Below, in pieces: positions 60,878 through 64,000 of a DNA stretch of 64,000 nucleotides. This DNA comes from Typha latifolia (Eukaryota; Streptophyta; Magnoliopsida; Poales; Typhaceae): contig CM034100.1 of the NCBI GenBank assembly GCA_019914945.1, positions 7,513,096 through 7,577,095 on the forward strand, read 5' to 3'. Position 1 is the first letter of the stretch, and each line of letters opens with the position of its first letter. Position numbers and translations under genes: made by a program. Under the pieces are notes generated by a model. That model had not been told where the DNA came from. It did no database searches and saw nothing but the letters and a program-made list of their open reading frames with translations.

Positions 60878-63020
60878 TGTAACTTTCCCACCTTGCACGG
60901 GCACGTGGACCCTCATGCGCCCACACAACATGTGATAGGACAGACGAGATCATCACACAACGATATACCTGTGCTCATATAATCCATCTTAAGATAAATC
61001 ATGCTATCATCTAAATAAATATGTTAATATATCAATATCAAAATCCACAAAAATCATCCTAGACTACTACGTAATATAGTAGGACCCACCCAGGCCACGA
61101 CAAACCATTAAGATACAACAAATACAACTAATACAATACTGCCCAACTGTACAATATTTCCTATTATACAAAACATGATATAATATAATGGAATACAAAA
61201 ATTTACATCGGTACAACTTAATTTCTAAAAGCTACCTTATATACTATCTTATGTCTAGTTCACCTTATTTTTCCTCTAAAATATCTCTTCATGATATCTT
61301 AAATTGTTATCAGATGCCTCACATCTAGGGGCTAGAAAAAATAAATAAAGAGAGTTATAAGCTAAAGGTTCAGTGAATAGACCTTACTCTGAATTAGCGA
61401 TACCAAACTGAGAGTAAATTATGTATTAAATAATATGAATTAGGAAGGAGCATGTATATATATCCTCAATAATATGTATAAATGTAATTAGTATTATTTC
61501 ATGAATGGAAATATTATATTCTCAATCAAATATATATCCTATGACAAAACCATGATATAACATCATAAAATATAACAACATATGATGCATAATAATTATG
61601 ATCAAAAGATAATCATCTTAACAGTAATGATGCATGACAACCACTCGGCAATCATGTATGTCAGAATTAGATATAATTCACATATATCTCACTAGCATAA
61701 TCATCAGTTTCAATAGTGAATATCATCCACCATATTGGACCATAGTACCTAGCTCGAAAATCGATATCTATCCTGCCATCGTGGCATAAGCTCAAAGTAT
61801 ATCTTACGATATATTAAGGGTATCTCTAGAAATAATTATACCATAATATACACTGAGGGTATCTCAGTAATAATCATATCCTATTATACGCTAAGAGTAC
61901 AACTATCAGCTACTACCATATTTTGCCATACGCTGAGAGTATGTCAACTACAATCTAGACCGATATTGTTTTAACAATCACATCACGTATGCATATATTT
62001 TTATAATTTTTTTATACATGATAGATCATATACATATATCTAGTACTATAACAAGTCATGAACATTAGGAATTTAGATAGTAAAGAAACTAACAGAAATA
62101 TGATGCAACTTAATCTCGAACCATATATCCATCACATGTCTACTCATGCTATAAATTAGACCAATAAAATATGCACAAGATCCATCTCTAATCATTTCTA
62201 AATAATCTACATACTCGTGCTCGAGATCAATTGAATAAATAAATAATAAAAATATACTCAATTATTATAAGATCATATACTCATGTTGGAGATCAAAATA
62301 GAATGCGTGCATATAAATATATAATATATCCTAATTTGAGAAAGACATCTAGAGGTAAGACTATTCATAATTTGAATAGAAAACACAAATCACATATCTC
62401 TAATGTCTGTCAATCGAGTATCAATTCATTACCAAGAGGGTTATAAGGTCTCAAATAGGATGGTTCGCGATCAGAAATTTTTTAAGTAGTATGATGTTAA
62501 TATTAAATATTATATATATATATAATATTTAATATTAATATGTTGTTATTATAAACTATATTTGTTTATAAGGACTCTAGTTTCCTAATCATATATTACA
62601 CATGTAATAATTAATCTCTTTTGATATAAACATAAAAACCAAATATATAATGATATAATTAAAAATATAGTACATACAATAACTAAGTATAATTAAATTA
62701 TTTTGTGACTATTACACTTAATTAATCACATATTGTACATAAATAATTATTATCCGATTATATAAAAATAATCAGCGGTGGTAGTAGTTAGAGAGAGGGA
62801 GAAAGAGAGTTTCAGAGAGAGAGGTGAGTGAGAGAGAGACCGAAAGGGAGAGAGCGGAGAGAAGTAAAAGAGAAAGTGAGAGAGGCGGTGGGGAGAGGAA
62901 AGTCGGTGGTGGCGGTAGGGTGGGGCTCGTTGCGGCTAGCTAGCCTAGCCTAGCTAGTCGGGCAAGCAACACATGGTGCCCCCATGCAGCGTCAAGCTGC
63001 ATGGGTGGCGCTGCATGGGC
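60878..63020 (-). repeat. Third copy of the long LTR family (3' LTR, partly truncated)
   Basis: The plus strand starts TGTAACTTTCCCACCTTGCA and shares with 53,363-56,290 the CACGGGCACGTG block, the dyad repeats (61,790-61,945) and the GGTCTCAAATAGG block near 62,450. The GA-rich block and GC-rich GCATGGGCACAAC end follow. The outer 200 bp or so with the TGTAATAACC start are missing where integrase sequence begins. Confidence 0.65.
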
Positions 63021-63029
63021 ACAACTTAT

Positions 63030-63700
63030 CAAATGGCTTGCCAAGCCACTCAACTAGAATTTGCATCTCCAATCTGGTACAATGTCGTCGTCGACGCCTA
63101 GCAAGTACATGAACTGGCTCTACGATCTTTGTCTCCTCCAATGGCTCTAGTAGAATTGTTCCAACGACCTTATGATCTCCAATTCACTCCCTCAGCAAAG
63201 ATACATGGAAGACAGGATGCACTCTCGACCTCTCTGATAGCTCCAAATGATATGCAACCGGTCTAATAAGCTCTAACACCCGAAACATACCAAAGTAGCA
63301 ACGAGCTAACTTTTGATTATGCATCAGACACAAGGTCACCTATCGATATGGTTGCACCCTCACAAACACCCAACTACCGATGTCAAACTCCTGCTCCCTA
63401 TGGCTGCGATCATAAACTTACTTTATGCGGTTTTGAGCAAGTTTAAGATGGGCATGCAACCTCCTCAATGTGGCGTCCCTATCCATCAACGCTAAGTCCA
63501 CCTCCGTCCGATCTACCAATGCCACTGGATCATAAGCGCATAACGTCGAAGCCGTGCGTCCATACACCACCTCAAATGGAGTCATGCCATTGTTGCTATG
63601 GTAGGCGGAGTTGTAGGACCACTCTGCCCATGGTAAGAACTCTAACCATCGTCTCGACATCTCTCCAACAAAGCACCTCAAGTACTGCTCAATGCCTCGA
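63030..63700 (-). pseudogene. Ty3/gypsy integrase C-terminal relic
   Basis: The minus strand encodes FLPWAEWSYNSAYHSNNGMT, then PFEVVYGR, the conserved integrase segment. In broken frames it continues with the C-terminal HPVFHVSLL-like block and a chromodomain-like VEWLGKP. It lies directly upstream of the long LTR on the same strand, so the long-LTR family appears to be a chromovirus of Tekay/Del type. The integrase is cut at about 63,705 by AT-rich DNA. Confidence 0.8.
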
Positions 63701-64000
63701 TTGTTTTATACAAAAATAATATATGATAATAACATGCTAAAATATTTATATATATAATATAAACATGAATATAGGATTATTATCCTTATAACTATATATA
63801 TTAATTTTTTTCGCTATGTATAATCTTTAGATATATTTATATGCAATTATTTGTAGTTATAATAATCAATTATTATACTTATTATACTAACATAATAATC
63901 ATATTAGAGAGTATAAATTATACAAATAGTTACTGGCTAAAATAAGCTAATTTAGCTTGTCTTTAGAAAATAACTACATAACTACAGAAGAGAAAGAGGG
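63701..64000. other. AT-rich DNA interrupting the integrase relic
   Basis: Very AT-rich with TATA runs. It ends in GAGAAAGAGGG, possibly the start of another GA-rich LTR block. No gene was seen. Confidence 0.35.

Overview
The window is nuclear DNA from a flowering plant. It holds two spliced, intron-rich genes of plant type, and the rest is dominated by transposable elements: Ty3/gypsy long terminal repeats (LTRs), hAT DNA transposons and miniature inverted-repeat elements (MITEs). GC-rich first exons next to AT-rich introns suggest a monocot outside the grasses, but the species cannot be named from this sequence. No tRNA, rRNA, CRISPR or bacterial-type operon was seen.

Bases 1-16,000 (minus strand) carry the 5' eleven coding exons of a PELP1/RIX1-type ribosome-biogenesis gene; its 3' end lies beyond base 1. 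Its introns are swollen by a 3.2 kb solo LTR with a 5-bp target duplication (6,393-9,629), a MITE (10,422-11,130), a degenerate hAT-like element containing a second hAT derivative (12.4-13.8 kb), and a nested MITE/hAT pair (1.3-3.4 kb). A chromodomain-bearing Ty3/gypsy element (16,050-22,944, minus strand) sits with its 3' LTR only 71 bp upstream of the PELP1 start codon.

Bases 24,225-37,201 (minus) carry a complete ten-coding-exon group D (TDY-type) MAP kinase gene, close to Arabidopsis MPK20. The exon junctions were placed by eye; they give an uninterrupted 612-codon frame. One junction uses a GC-AG intron. Another intron holds a plastid ycf1-like fragment.

Bases 38-64 kb are a transposon graveyard. 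It contains a decayed hAT element carrying a calcium-dependent protein kinase (CDPK) first-exon fragment (37,989-41,763), a fold-back inverted repeat (41.9-42.7 kb), and a 4.9 kb hAT with near-perfect ends and a broken transposase (44,407-49,270) inserted in an LTR. That LTR belongs to a family with four copies here, each carrying an array built around the palindrome GCGTTCGAACGC; two copies lie as a near head-to-head inverted pair (51,506-53,282). There are also several copies of the roughly 3 kb LTR family, gypsy gag and integrase relics, and GC-rich minisatellite DNA.

The two genes are on the same strand about 8 kb apart, but nothing in the sequence shows that they act together. Most of the unusual signal lies in how the elements nest, capture sequence and abut these genes.
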